Positions 27,543 to 38,367 of a stretch of DNA of 64,000 bases are shown piece after piece (positions within the stretch are counted from its first letter, which is position 1; each line of letters begins with the position of its first letter). The translations under genes and the position numbers were made by a program. The notes below the pieces were generated by a model. That model was not told the DNA's origin. It was given only the letters and a program-made list of their open reading frames with translations, and did no database searches. The DNA is from an uncultured Pelagibacteraceae bacterium (GTDB lineage: Bacteria; Pseudomonadota; Alphaproteobacteria; Pelagibacterales; Pelagibacteraceae): positions 1 to 64,000 of the forward strand of contig CACILM010000005.1 of NCBI GenBank assembly GCA_902587515.1. The letters are read 5' to 3'.

Positions 27543-28468
27543 TTGTATTCAATCAAGGAATTGTTTTTTAACTTAGATAAATGGCTTCTTGAAAATAAAG
27601 CGAAAAGCTCATTTTTTTTTTGGTTTATAATTTTTTTTTTTAATTCTTCTGAATTTATTTCATTAACCTTAGTAATTCTACGGTCAGTTAATTTCAAAAA
27701 TAACAAAGTATCCAAATTTTTAATAGGTGGAGAAACTTCTCCAATTTTCAAATTATCTAAAATTTTACTTACTCTAGGAGTTAAACTTTCTTTATTGATC
27801 CATCCAATGTTACCAAAATCTTTTGAAGACATAGAAGCACTAAATTTTAATGCTGTATTCTCAAAACCATTTTCATTAATTTCTTTTTTTATAAAGTCAA
27901 CCTCATTTTCGTAATTTATATTTTTCTCTAAATTAATTTCTATCTCAGAAATTTTAAATTCTGTAACTTCTGAATTTTCCTTTATAAAAATAAGAACTTG
28001 CTTATCTATTTCATCATTAGAAATTTTTACTTTCTCATTATATATTTTGTACATAAGCTGCTTCCATCCTGTCTCTATCTTAAGCTCATAAACGAATAAA
28101 TCAAAATTAATTCCTAGTTTTTGAAATTTTTTTTCAAAGTTATTTATATCATTAGAAGATATAGAAAGAAGCTGATCGTTGACATTTAATGAGTCAATTT
28201 TAACATCATATTTTTTCAACTCATTTTTTTTTATTTCTAAATCAATTAAATAAGAAAGCGCTCTACTTTTATTTTTATCAATATTCGATTGATTAATTTC
28301 TTGATTTGAAAGTATCAATGAAGTTTTTAATTTATTTTTAAGTTCATAAGATGTTATTATGCTTTCATTAATTTTTACAATTATTTTGTTTTCGATTGCT
28401 CTCACATTTTTAAAACTGAAGTTTAAAATAATTATTGTTGAAAAAAAAAGAAAATATTTTTTAAACAT
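27539..28468 (-). CDS. surA: SurA-like periplasmic chaperone / peptidyl-prolyl isomerase
   Basis: The protein has a signal peptide (hydrophobic core about 4-20), a SurA-type N-terminal helical domain beginning 'IVVKINESIITSYEL'-like ('IIVKINESIITSYELKNKL') and one parvulin-type domain with 'SKDFGNIGWINKESL' and 'IGEVSPPIK' (about 210-260). SurA escorts outer-membrane proteins through the periplasm. At 309 residues it carries a single rotamase domain, shorter than E. coli SurA, which has two. It overlaps lptD by one base and pdxA by four. Confidence 0.88.
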   Translation of the reverse strand: MFKKYFLFFSTIIILNFSFKNVRAIENKIIVKINESIITSYELKNKLKTSLILSNQEINQSNIDKNKSRALSYLIDLEIKKNELKKYDVKIDSLNVNDQLLSISSNDINNFEKKFQKLGINFDLFVYELKIETGWKQLMYKIYNEKVKISNDEIDKQVLIFIKENSEVTEFKISEIEINLEKNINYENEVDFIKKEINENGFENTALKFSASMSSKDFGNIGWINKESLTPRVSKILDNLKIGEVSPPIKNLDTLLFLKLTDRRITKVNEINSEELKKKIINQKKNELFALFSRSHLSKLKNNSLIEYK

Positions 28469-30867
28469 TAATTCAAGGCAGGAGTATCAATGCCTCCAAA
28501 AGGAGTTAAAGTAATTTTAAAGAATATTGAGTTTTCAGCTTCAAGCTCTGAGTCGTTATAGAACTCTCGTCTATACACTAGGCCTGCTCGTAAACAATCA
28601 TTTATATATTCATAGCTCAAGTTATAGAACTCTGATGAGTTTGTGATTAAATTACGCTTAGTTTGGAAAGAGAGTATTCCGTTATTTTTGTTATTATAAG
28701 TCAATTTAGTTTTGAAGTAATCTTTATCACCAATATGATTTTTCTCTTGTAAATAATTAAAATCGATATCCAATGCTCCATAATTCATTTTAGCTCCTAA
28801 ATCGTTATAATTTAATTCTTTGTAATTCTGATCTAAAGCAAAATTATAGGTAATATTTACATTTTCATTTATATCAAAATTAGCCACTCCAACTAAATCA
28901 GAAAGTTTCTCATCTAAGCTGCTTTCGCTTGACATTTTTTTGTTTTCCTCATTATTAATTATCTGAGCAATCGAAAAATCTAAACTTTTATCATTATTTT
29001 TTATTTCGTAATCTATACCTAAAGCGCCCGTAAATCCTGTTTCAAAATTATTTATATGATCTAAACGATCCATACTGAATGCACTTATGGGATTTAATCT
29101 AGAGCCAGAATTCTCTTTTCTCATACCGCCCGGAGCATACCTAGCAAAGATTTTAGGTATTAGAAAATGCTGATTTTTCCCATTATTTTTTTCAAATTTT
29201 ATTTCAGATTGATATCCGAATGCACCGTATATTTCACTTGTAGGATCTTCCTTGTATAAATTTACATTTTTGGTTTCGTAATTTATATTTTTAAAATTAC
29301 TTAAAAATTTTGATTTAACACCAGATTTATGAAGAAAGTCTTTAGAACTCCAGCTTAAATCATTAACAATAAAATTTGTTAATTTATTTGTATCATAATT
29401 ATGTACTTTCAAATTAGATTGAAGATCTAAACTTCCTAAGCTTTCACTAACAAATAAATTTTTACTTAATGTCATCTCAGGCGCAATATATTCATATTTA
29501 TCTTCATAATTTTCTTTCAATGTTTCAAATACACTCGCATTAAAACCAAAAAAAATATCTTCATCTTCATGAGAAAAATCTAAAGAGTTTTCCAAAGTGT
29601 CTAGATTGTAATCAACTAAATTTGATTTTAACTTGTAAAGTTTTAAGTATTTATCATTTGAAACTGTTTGTAGCGAGAGGCCTAGTGAATTTTCTGAATT
29701 ATTTTTACCTTTAAAATTTTTTACAAACTTAGAAAAAAAATGAGATTTTTTACCTTCAGCTTTATTAATTGTGGTTTCGTTATATCCCTCCGTGTATCCA
29801 AAGTCTGCTATGAAATTTGAGTTTTTAAATACTTGATGATACTCCCCTGTAAATAAAGGATGCTCATTTGCATACAACTTGGTTGTTAAAGTAAAATTTT
29901 TATCATGATCGATATCGAAAAAATATGGAACTGATGCCCCAAAACCTAAATTTTTAGAGTCAGAAATACTAGGGACTAAAAAACCTGATCTTCTTTTAAC
30001 CGAGGGATCTGGATGAGATAATTTTGGAAAATAAAAAACAGGAAAGTCATAAACTTTTACTACTGCATTGTCATAATAAATAGTCTTTTTCTCACTGTCA
30101 TGAAACATTTTAGATGCGCGAATAGACCAGGGTGGACACTTGTCATTCTTTCTATAATCACAAAGAGTAAAAATACTTTTATTAAACTGAGTTTCTTTTT
30201 CATTCATTTTTAATGTGTTCGCAAATACCCTAGGTTTGTTTTTTTTATTAATTTTAAAATTTCTATCATTTAAATAAGATTTAATATCAGTACCTAAAAT
30301 TTCTTTTTTCTTTGTATCTATATAAATTTGTGAAAATTCATATTTATTCTTTTTATTGTCTATAACTTGTATATTTCCAATTGATTTGAAAATACTATTT
30401 TTAGTTTCAAAATCAAAATTATCTACAAATATTTGATTTTTATCTTGATCAGTAACAATAGTTTTTTTTTCTGAAAAAATTCGTTTTTCAGAATTGTTCA
30501 ACGTAATGTCAAAGCTTTCAATAATATATTTTTCAGATGATATGATTTTAGTTGGACCATTTGTTACTAAAATTTTTGTTTTTTCATTGTACTTTGCAAA
30601 ATTAGTTTTAATGGTATTATTTTCCTTATCAATACCTGTAATGTTTTTTCGCAAAATTAAGATTCCGGTGCTTTTATTATATTCAGCTAAATCACTATTA
30701 ATTTTGTAACCATCTTCAGTAATTACTTTAACTTCATTCTCAAATAAGGATATCTGATTATTTTTATCTAATGAAATATTTTTTGCTTCAATAAAAATAT
30801 TTTCTGCTAAAAGTTTTGAGCTCAAAAATGATAAAAAGAAGAGAAAAAATAAAATTTTATTTTTCAT
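28468..30867 (-). CDS. lptD: LPS-assembly protein LptD
   Basis: LptD is the outer-membrane beta-barrel that inserts lipopolysaccharide. The 799-residue protein has a signal peptide (about 1-21), an OstA/LptA-like N-terminal domain of short beta repeats (about 25-210, e.g. 'YNKSTGILILRKNI'), and the long C-terminal barrel domain starting around 'PVFYFPKLSHPDPSVKRRSGFL'. Cysteines near 'TLCDYRKNDKCPPW' and at the C-terminus (NDCLRAG) may form a disulphide. Its start overlaps lptG by 11 bp, joining the three Lpt genes in one operon. Confidence 0.93.
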   Translation of the reverse strand: MKNKILFFLFFLSFLSSKLLAENIFIEAKNISLDKNNQISLFENEVKVITEDGYKINSDLAEYNKSTGILILRKNITGIDKENNTIKTNFAKYNEKTKILVTNGPTKIISSEKYIIESFDITLNNSEKRIFSEKKTIVTDQDKNQIFVDNFDFETKNSIFKSIGNIQVIDNKKNKYEFSQIYIDTKKKEILGTDIKSYLNDRNFKINKKNKPRVFANTLKMNEKETQFNKSIFTLCDYRKNDKCPPWSIRASKMFHDSEKKTIYYDNAVVKVYDFPVFYFPKLSHPDPSVKRRSGFLVPSISDSKNLGFGASVPYFFDIDHDKNFTLTTKLYANEHPLFTGEYHQVFKNSNFIADFGYTEGYNETTINKAEGKKSHFFSKFVKNFKGKNNSENSLGLSLQTVSNDKYLKLYKLKSNLVDYNLDTLENSLDFSHEDEDIFFGFNASVFETLKENYEDKYEYIAPEMTLSKNLFVSESLGSLDLQSNLKVHNYDTNKLTNFIVNDLSWSSKDFLHKSGVKSKFLSNFKNINYETKNVNLYKEDPTSEIYGAFGYQSEIKFEKNNGKNQHFLIPKIFARYAPGGMRKENSGSRLNPISAFSMDRLDHINNFETGFTGALGIDYEIKNNDKSLDFSIAQIINNEENKKMSSESSLDEKLSDLVGVANFDINENVNITYNFALDQNYKELNYNDLGAKMNYGALDIDFNYLQEKNHIGDKDYFKTKLTYNNKNNGILSFQTKRNLITNSSEFYNLSYEYINDCLRAGLVYRREFYNDSELEAENSIFFKITLTPFGGIDTPALN

Positions 30868-31945
30868 TTATTTGTATTACTCCTATTGAGGTAAAAAGCG
30901 ACAAGGCTATCACTGGCGCCCAAACAGATAAAATCAAAGGTATTCTGTTCGTTTGTCCTAATGCTAATGATAGATCTTTAAAATAAAAAATCACAACACT
31001 AACTAATAGCCCAATAATTATATACCTAATATTGTCAGATCTCTTTAAAGTGTTCATTGTTAGTATAGAAGCTAAGCCAGTCATCAAAAATAAAAAGAAA
31101 GGCATTGAAAGCATAGAGTGCAAACTTTGATTAAGAAAAGGTTTGCTGTAGCCGTTGTTAATAAGATTTTTATAATTTAATGCTAAATCTAAGAAAGACA
31201 TTGTGTCAAAATTTTTAAATAAACTGTTAATTTTTTCAAAATCGTAAATTGAGTTTATTTTGTACTCTCTAAAATTATTTTTTTCCAAAACACCATTTGT
31301 TGGATTAAAAACTATAGCATCATTTAAGATCCAAGTATTATTTTCAATATTTACTTTTTCTGAATATATTTTTTCTCTTAAATTAGAATTTTGATCAATA
31401 TGGAAAATAGTAACATCTATCAAATTTTTATCCTCTGGTTTTGCAGCTGTAATAATTCTTTGACCCGATTTTATATTTTCTTTAATCCAAAGACCGTTTT
31501 TATTAAATGTCACTAGGTGATCAATATCTCTTGAATAATTTGATTTTGTTTTTTCATAAAATTTTGACATTGATGAAGTAATAGGATTTACGAAAAGTAA
31601 AATTAAACATCCTAAAAAAAATGAAGTCAAAGCTAAAACAAGAAAAATTTTTAAATTTGAAAAACCAAAAATTTTTAAAGTTAAGAGATCACGACTATTT
31701 CTTATTTTCATCATAAACCACATACTAGAAAGAAAAACAATAAAAGGTAAAATTTTGATTATCATACTTGGGATAAAAATACTTGTGAGCATAAGTGGAA
31801 CTAATATACTGACATCTATATTTTTGAAAAATTCAATTTCTTCAAATAAATTTAAGATCATGCCAAAACAGTAGAAGACAAGAACAAAAATTAAAAACGT
31901 TTTTAAAAAATTTACTAAAAGATAATTTAAAAAAATTCTATTCAT
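30857..31945 (-). CDS. lptG: LPS export permease LptG
   Basis: LptG is one of the two permease subunits of the LptB2FG ABC exporter that extracts LPS from the inner membrane. The 362-residue protein has three N-terminal transmembrane helices (about 10-120), a periplasmic beta-jellyroll domain (about 135-260) and three C-terminal helices (about 275-358), with the YjgP/YjgQ family pattern. It overlaps lptF by four bases and lptD by 11. LptF comes first, as in most proteobacteria. Confidence 0.88.
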   Translation of the reverse strand: MNRIFLNYLLVNFLKTFLIFVLVFYCFGMILNLFEEIEFFKNIDVSILVPLMLTSIFIPSMIIKILPFIVFLSSMWFMMKIRNSRDLLTLKIFGFSNLKIFLVLALTSFFLGCLILLFVNPITSSMSKFYEKTKSNYSRDIDHLVTFNKNGLWIKENIKSGQRIITAAKPEDKNLIDVTIFHIDQNSNLREKIYSEKVNIENNTWILNDAIVFNPTNGVLEKNNFREYKINSIYDFEKINSLFKNFDTMSFLDLALNYKNLINNGYSKPFLNQSLHSMLSMPFFLFLMTGLASILTMNTLKRSDNIRYIIIGLLVSVVIFYFKDLSLALGQTNRIPLILSVWAPVIALSLFTSIGVIQINEK

Positions 31946-33066
31946 GATTTGAAAGATTCATTAGAAAATTTATAAATTAAATAGGTATATAAAACTAACA
32001 ATAAAGAAAAGGGCATTAAAATAAAAATATATAGAATAAATGTATTGATGCCTGTATATCTTACAGCAAGTTCAGTAAACAATAAAATTATAAAACAACA
32101 TACAAATACATTTATTTTTTGAAAATAGTTTCTTTTAGACTTCACTAAAAGAAACGAACAGATAAGTGATAAAACTGGGATATAGAACGGAATAATGATT
32201 CTTCTATTCAATGTGGATAAAATTTCCTTTTTAAAATCATTATTACAAAAACTTTTTTCCATGGAATTTTTATCAAATAAACATTTTAGAAGAGCAATAG
32301 TTGTAGTCTCTTGTATTTTTGGTTCTTTAATGGTGGTGTTTCTAAGTGAACTTAAATCAATATTTAATTGTTCAAATTTAATAATCTCATTTTCTAAATT
32401 TTTTTTTGTTGATATAATTTGGCCATTAAACAATACTAGAGCTTTATCATTTGCTATTCCGCTCTCAGCCAATATTGTTGTAGACTCTATTTTTGAAGTA
32501 TTTGAAGACAAGTTTACTAGATTATTACCTTTATCATGTAAAAAAATATTTTTAAGTTCATTATTAAATTTTTTTTCTACGATAAATGTAAATCCCTTAA
32601 AGGAGTCACTGAATTGTTGTGTTCTTACAGTAGGCACAAATGAACCAAAATTTTCATTGCTTAGAAGAAGTCTAGATTTATTTAAAGCTAAAGGAGTTAT
32701 AAATGTAGAAAGTAACAAATAAAGCATCAACACCATTGATGCTGCCATGAAAAAAAGATTCACTAAATAAATTTTTTTAACCCCTGAGGTCCATAAAATT
32801 ATAAACTCACTGTCTTGCTTATGCTTAAATATGAAAATTATCAATGAAAGTAAAAATGACAAAGGAATAAACTTAGGGGCTATACCGAAGAGATTCAAAA
32901 TTGAATAGTTGAAGTAAGTGGTAACATCATAACCACTATCAACAATTAAGTCTAAGAAGTTTACCGCTCTTACTGTAAGAGCGATAACTGATAGTCCAAA
33001 CAATATTATTAGAAATGTTTTACAAATTTCAATTAAATAGTTATAATAAATTTTGTTTTGAAGCAT
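31942..33066 (-). CDS. lptF: LPS export permease LptF
   Basis: This is the partner permease of LptG and has the same three-helix, periplasmic domain, three-helix layout. I choose ATG 33066 (MLQNKIYYNYLIEICKTF), which matches the family's N-terminal helix; an in-frame ATG at 33096 adds ten residues with no family similarity. The segment 'ALNKSRLLLSNENFGSFVPTVR' after helix 3 and 'STLNRRIIIPFYIPVLSLICS' before helix 4 are typical. It is the promoter-proximal gene of lptF-lptG-lptD-surA-pdxA-rsmA. Confidence 0.88.
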   Translation of the reverse strand: MLQNKIYYNYLIEICKTFLIILFGLSVIALTVRAVNFLDLIVDSGYDVTTYFNYSILNLFGIAPKFIPLSFLLSLIIFIFKHKQDSEFIILWTSGVKKIYLVNLFFMAASMVLMLYLLLSTFITPLALNKSRLLLSNENFGSFVPTVRTQQFSDSFKGFTFIVEKKFNNELKNIFLHDKGNNLVNLSSNTSKIESTTILAESGIANDKALVLFNGQIISTKKNLENEIIKFEQLNIDLSSLRNTTIKEPKIQETTTIALLKCLFDKNSMEKSFCNNDFKKEILSTLNRRIIIPFYIPVLSLICSFLLVKSKRNYFQKINVFVCCFIILLFTELAVRYTGINTFILYIFILMPFSLLLVLYTYLIYKFSNESFKS

Positions 33067-33196
33067 TGGAATATCGTATATAAATAGAACATCCATAAAT
33101 TAAATTCAACTAATGGTTTAACTATGACTAAATATACATTGAAAACTAACATATTTGGACTTATATCACTGACAAATTAAGGTTTATTAAAAAATT

Positions 33197-34651
33197 ATGG
33201 CTTTAAAAATCAATTATTTAAAAACAGAGAATAAAAAACCTTCAAACATAGTTTTATTTTCTGACGAAAAATTTAAAATTAGTAGTCTTGAAAGGTATAT
33301 TGATAAAAATGAAATTTCATACATTAGTGATTTACTTAAGACTAGTGACTTAAAAAAAAATTTATTAGTTTTTGAATTAAACTCTAAAAAAAAGATAGTT
33401 TTAGTTTCTGTAAAAGACAAACTAAAAAGCTCAGATATTGAAGGTTTAGGCGCTGAGTTCTACACTCGTATAAATTTAGGGAAAAATAGTGAATATTCAG
33501 TAATCTCTGACAGTTTGAAAAGTAAACATGAAAATTTTTTAAGTTATTTTCTTCACGGTATTAAACTTAAATCTTACTCATTTAATAAGTATAAAACAAA
33601 AAAAGAAGACAGAAAAATATCAATTAATGTAATTGGAAAAAAAAATATACCATCTGCTCAATTAAAATTAAAATTTAAAGCTTTGGAGGAAGGCACTTTT
33701 TATGCTAGGGACTTAGTTTCAGAACCAGGTAATATTTTACATCCAGATGAATATGCCAAAAGAATCAGTTCTTTAAAAAAAGACGGTTTAAAAGTTACTA
33801 TCTATGATGAAAAAAAATTAAAAAAACTTGGTATGCATGCTCTGTTAGGTGTTGGTCAGGGAAGTATAAGAGGATCATATTTAGTCACGATGGAGTGGAA
33901 TGGAAAAAAAAATAATTCTAAACCATTAGCATTTGTTGGAAAAGGAGTTTGTTTTGATACTGGAGGTTATTCTTTGAAACCAGCTAGATTTATGGAAGAT
34001 ATGACTTACGACATGGCTGGATCAGCAACCGTAGTAGGTTTGATGAAAAGTTTAGCATTAAGAAAAGCAAAAATTAACGCTGTCGGTGTAGTTGGGTTGG
34101 TAGAAAATATGGTCAGCGGAAATGCTCAAAGACCAGGAGATATTGTAAAATCATACAGTGGAAAAACTATAGAAGTTTTAAATACAGATGCAGAAGGCCG
34201 TCTAGTTTTAGCAGATGCTTTAACTTTTACAGAAAAAAGATTTAAACCACAATTTATTGTTGATTTAGCTACTTTGACAGGCGCAATTATTGTTTGTTTA
34301 GGCTCAGAATACGCAGGCCTTTTTTCTAATGACGATAAGTTGTCAAAACAGATATTTAGTGCAGGTGAGCAAGTAGAAGAAAAAGTGTGGAGAATGCCAT
34401 TACATAAAAATTATGATAAGCTTATGAATTCTAAAAATGCTGATATGCAAAATATAAATTATGTAGGTGGAGCAGGGTCCACAACTGCAGCTCAATTTTT
34501 ACAAAGATTTATTTTAAATAAAACACCATGGGCACACCTTGATATTGCTGGCATGGCTTTTTCAAAATATGGTGGTGCATTGAATTCAGGCGGCGCAACT
34601 GGTTTTGGTGTAAGGTTGCTAAATAAGTTAGTAGAAGAAAATTATGAGTAA
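33197..34651 (+). CDS. pepA: Leucyl (cytosol) aminopeptidase
   Basis: PepA is an M17 di-metal exopeptidase that releases N-terminal residues. The C-terminal catalytic domain shows 'VGKGVCFDTGGYSLKPA', the metal-ligand signature NTDAEGRLVLADAL and 'WAHLDIAGMAFSK'. The N-terminal macrodomain-like half is more divergent. The 484-residue length is normal. It faces away from lptF across about 130 bp and overlaps ndk by 8 bp; the holC gene often found between them is absent. Confidence 0.96.
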   Translation: MALKINYLKTENKKPSNIVLFSDEKFKISSLERYIDKNEISYISDLLKTSDLKKNLLVFELNSKKKIVLVSVKDKLKSSDIEGLGAEFYTRINLGKNSEYSVISDSLKSKHENFLSYFLHGIKLKSYSFNKYKTKKEDRKISINVIGKKNIPSAQLKLKFKALEEGTFYARDLVSEPGNILHPDEYAKRISSLKKDGLKVTIYDEKKLKKLGMHALLGVGQGSIRGSYLVTMEWNGKKNNSKPLAFVGKGVCFDTGGYSLKPARFMEDMTYDMAGSATVVGLMKSLALRKAKINAVGVVGLVENMVSGNAQRPGDIVKSYSGKTIEVLNTDAEGRLVLADALTFTEKRFKPQFIVDLATLTGAIIVCLGSEYAGLFSNDDKLSKQIFSAGEQVEEKVWRMPLHKNYDKLMNSKNADMQNINYVGGAGSTTAAQFLQRFILNKTPWAHLDIAGMAFSKYGGALNSGGATGFGVRLLNKLVEENYE

Positions 34652-35054
34652 TGTAGAGCAAACCTTATCCATAATTAAACCGGATGCTGTGGAAAGAAAC
34701 TTAACTGAGGAAATAAAAATAATTTTCAAAAAAAATAATTTACAAATTAAAAATCATAAAAAAATACATATTACTAAAGAGGAAGCGGCTGAATTCTACA
34801 AAATTCATCAATCTAAGCCATTTTATAACGACCTATGCAATTATCTTTCTTCTGGACCGATTGTTGTAATTATATTGGAAGGAGAGGATGCGGTTTTAAA
34901 AAATAGAAAAATCATGGGCGCTACTGATCCAAATAATGCAGCAGAAAACACTATTAGAAAATTATATGGAATTTCTATAGATAAAAATTCTGTACATGGA
35001 TCAGATTCTTTAGAAAACGCAAAGAAAGAAATAGGATTTTTTTTTAATAATTAA
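34644..35054 (+). CDS. ndk: Nucleoside diphosphate kinase
   Basis: Ndk transfers phosphate between nucleoside di- and triphosphates through a phosphohistidine. His118 in the motif NSVHGSDS is the expected catalytic residue, and 'TLSIIKPDAVERN' opens the fold. The 136-residue length is standard. It is translated from within the end of pepA and overlaps the convergent purN by 11 bp. Confidence 0.97.
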   Translation: MSNVEQTLSIIKPDAVERNLTEEIKIIFKKNNLQIKNHKKIHITKEEAAEFYKIHQSKPFYNDLCNYLSSGPIVVIILEGEDAVLKNRKIMGATDPNNAAENTIRKLYGISIDKNSVHGSDSLENAKKEIGFFFNN

Positions 35055-35603
35055 TTCTGGAAATCTTCACAATTGCTTCTGGATAAGCAATGTGTTCGAG
35101 ATTTTGAGTCCTTTTTTTTAATTCAAATTCGCTAAAATTTGACATTATGTAAAAACTTTTTTGAGTAATAATTCTTCCCCCATCAAGTTTTTCATTTACA
35201 AAATGCACAGTGCAACCTGTTTTTATCTCTTTTTTTCTTAAAATTCTCTTAAAAGTATTTAATCCTTTAAACTTTGGTAGAAGAGAAGGATGAATATTTA
35301 TAATTTGTTTTTTAAATGATCTTAAAAATTTTTTTGAGATTATTTTCATATATCCTGCTAAACAAATAATATTAATTCCATTTTTTTTTAAATTATTCAA
35401 AATTAAATTTTCAAAATTTCTTAATTTTGTATTTATGATTAAATAGGGGATTGAGTACTTTTTAGCAAAATTAATCCCCCTCGCTTTAGAATTGTTTGAG
35501 ATAACTAATTTAATAGTAATAGGAAAATTATAATCTCTAGAACGTTTTAAAAGATTTCTTAAATTTGATCCTTCTCCAGAAATAAATACACAAGCTTTTT
35601 TTT

Positions 35604-35610
<7 letters not shown>
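35044..35610 (-). CDS. purN: Phosphoribosylglycinamide formyltransferase
   Basis: PurN transfers the formyl group of 10-formyl-tetrahydrofolate to GAR, the third step of purine synthesis. The 188-residue protein has 'FISGEGSNLRNLL', 'CLAGYMKIIS', the catalytic Asn/His in 'IINIHPSLLPKFKGL' and 'GCTVHFVNEKLDGGRII'. It overlaps purM by 7 bp and so forms purM-purN, translated in order on the minus strand. Confidence 0.96.
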
Positions 35611-36632
<1,022 letters not shown>

Positions 36633-36655
36633 TAATAAAATGATATTTATTTTTT

Positions 36656-37705
36656 ATGAAAAGTTTTAAATTAATTTTATTTATTTTAGTTATTTTTTTC
36701 AAAACTGGAAATGTTTTGTCCGAAAGCACATTGTTTAATGTTAATAATGTTGAAATTTCCGGTAAACTTTCTGCGAATAATCAATTTTTTTCCGATGAGG
36801 CTATAAAAAAAGGTTTTAAAGAGCTAATTAATAAAGTTTTACTTGAAAAAGACGTGGATAAACTCAAAAATTTAAATTCAAGTAAAATAAAAGATTTAGT
36901 TTCTTACTATCAAATTTCTAAAACTATCGAAAACAGAAGTGCTGATAAAGTAACTAAAAGCTACAATATTTTTTTTGATAAAGAAAAGGTGCATGATTTA
37001 TTTTATAACTTTGAAATTTCATATTCTGATTTAACACAGTACGAAGTGTATTTTTTACCCATTCATAAAAAAAAAGATAAACTTTATGTGTATAACCAAA
37101 ATTACTTTTATGACAAATGGAATGTAATAGATAGTAATGACCTTATAGAGTTCATTTTACCAATAGAGAAAATTGAAATTTTACAAGATATTAATGATTA
37201 TAAAAATAATTTATTCGATCTTAATATTGAAAAGATTTTTAAAGAGTATTCAAAAAAAAACTTTGTACTAATAATTGTAGAGGAAAATAATTTAGAAAGA
37301 GATAAGATATTTCTAAAAACGAATATCATGGGAAAAAATATAAACAAAAGTTTTTTATTTAAAGAAATTAAAAAAAATAGCGAAGATTTTTATGATGATA
37401 TAATTTTAAAAGCGAAAAGTGAAATTATAAATTTAATTAAATCTCAAAATTTAGTCGATATTAGAACTCCATCTTTCATTAATATTAAATTTTTTCTTAA
37501 TAAAAAAAATAATTTAGTTGAATTAGACAATCGAATAAAAAAAATAGATTTGATTGAAAATTTATATTTTCTAGAAATAAATAAAAAATATGTTCTTCTC
37601 AAAATTAAGTATTTGGGCAAGATAAATAAAATAATAAATCAACTGAAAGATCAAAATATTTTATTAGAATTAAAAAATGATCAGTGGAGTTTGAAAATAA
37701 TATAA
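36656..37705 (+). CDS. DUF2066-domain exported protein
   Basis: The 349-residue protein has an N-terminal signal peptide (hydrophobic core about 5-20, cleavage probably after VLSES region) and then the beginning of a DUF2066 domain ('VNNVEISGKLSANNQFFSDEAIKKGFKELINKVL'-like region, about 26-140). The remainder is helical and poorly conserved. DUF2066 proteins are widespread in proteobacteria near purM and hda-type genes, and their function is unknown. It is followed almost immediately by hdaA, so the two are probably one transcription unit. Confidence 0.75.
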   Translation: MKSFKLILFILVIFFKTGNVLSESTLFNVNNVEISGKLSANNQFFSDEAIKKGFKELINKVLLEKDVDKLKNLNSSKIKDLVSYYQISKTIENRSADKVTKSYNIFFDKEKVHDLFYNFEISYSDLTQYEVYFLPIHKKKDKLYVYNQNYFYDKWNVIDSNDLIEFILPIEKIEILQDINDYKNNLFDLNIEKIFKEYSKKNFVLIIVEENNLERDKIFLKTNIMGKNINKSFLFKEIKKNSEDFYDDIILKAKSEIINLIKSQNLVDIRTPSFINIKFFLNKKNNLVELDNRIKKIDLIENLYFLEINKKYVLLKIKYLGKINKIINQLKDQNILLELKNDQWSLKII

Positions 37706-37707
37706 TA

Positions 37708-38367
37708 ATGAGTCAATTGATTTTTAAATTTCCTTTTAAAACCGAATATTACAAACAGGATTTTTACGTCTCAACTAATAATTTTTCGGCCTATAAATTA
37801 ATAGAAAGTTGGCCTAACTGGTCTGGCAAATGGTTGAATGTGTTTGGAGACACTGGATCAGGAAAAACTCATTTAACAAAAATTTTAGAGAAAAAAATAA
37901 ATAATGCAAAATTATTAAGTTCAAAAGAAGTAAATAATAAGTTTTTAACTACTCTAGAAAATTTTGAGTGTGTTATAATTGATGATTTTAAGAATGATAT
38001 AGACCACAAAATACTATACTCGTTATTAAATCAATCTAAGCAACTCGAAAAATATATATTGATTAACAGCGTAAAGCCATTGAAGGATTTTCAATTTGAA
38101 ACTAAAGATTTAAAATCAAGAATTAATAGTTTTTTATCAATTGGTATTGAATTACCAACTGACGATTTATTAAAAGTAATCATAATGAAGTCTTTTTCAG
38201 ATAAACAAGTAAGCCTGGATCCAAAATTATGTGATTATATAATTAAAAATGTTGAGAGATCTTATGAAAAAATGATTAAATTTCTAAAAGATATTGATGA
38301 ATTATCATTATCATCTGGAAAATCAATAAATATTAATTTAATAAAAAAAGTATTAAATAAATCATGA
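37708..38367 (+). CDS. hdaA: DnaA-like regulatory inactivator Hda
   Basis: This 219-residue protein is a DnaA AAA+ homologue without the DNA-binding domain. It has the N-terminal 'LIFKFPFKTEYYKQDFYVS', a Walker A motif GDTGSGKTHL, Walker B 'CVIIDDF' and the C-terminal lid. Hda with the beta clamp stimulates ATP hydrolysis by DnaA to limit re-initiation. The N-terminal 'MSQLIFKF' resembles the clamp-binding QL-LF segment. ATG 37708 is preferred over ATG 37684, which lies inside the upstream gene. It overlaps aspS by four bases. Confidence 0.88.
   Translation: MSQLIFKFPFKTEYYKQDFYVSTNNFSAYKLIESWPNWSGKWLNVFGDTGSGKTHLTKILEKKINNAKLLSSKEVNNKFLTTLENFECVIIDDFKNDIDHKILYSLLNQSKQLEKYILINSVKPLKDFQFETKDLKSRINSFLSIGIELPTDDLLKVIIMKSFSDKQVSLDPKLCDYIIKNVERSYEKMIKFLKDIDELSLSSGKSININLIKKVLNKS

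Noticed and set aside
32195-32722. 175-codon plus-strand open frame opposite lptF
   Set aside because: It lies wholly within a real gene on the other strand, lacks a ribosome-binding site and has no recognisable family; it is a shadow of lptF.
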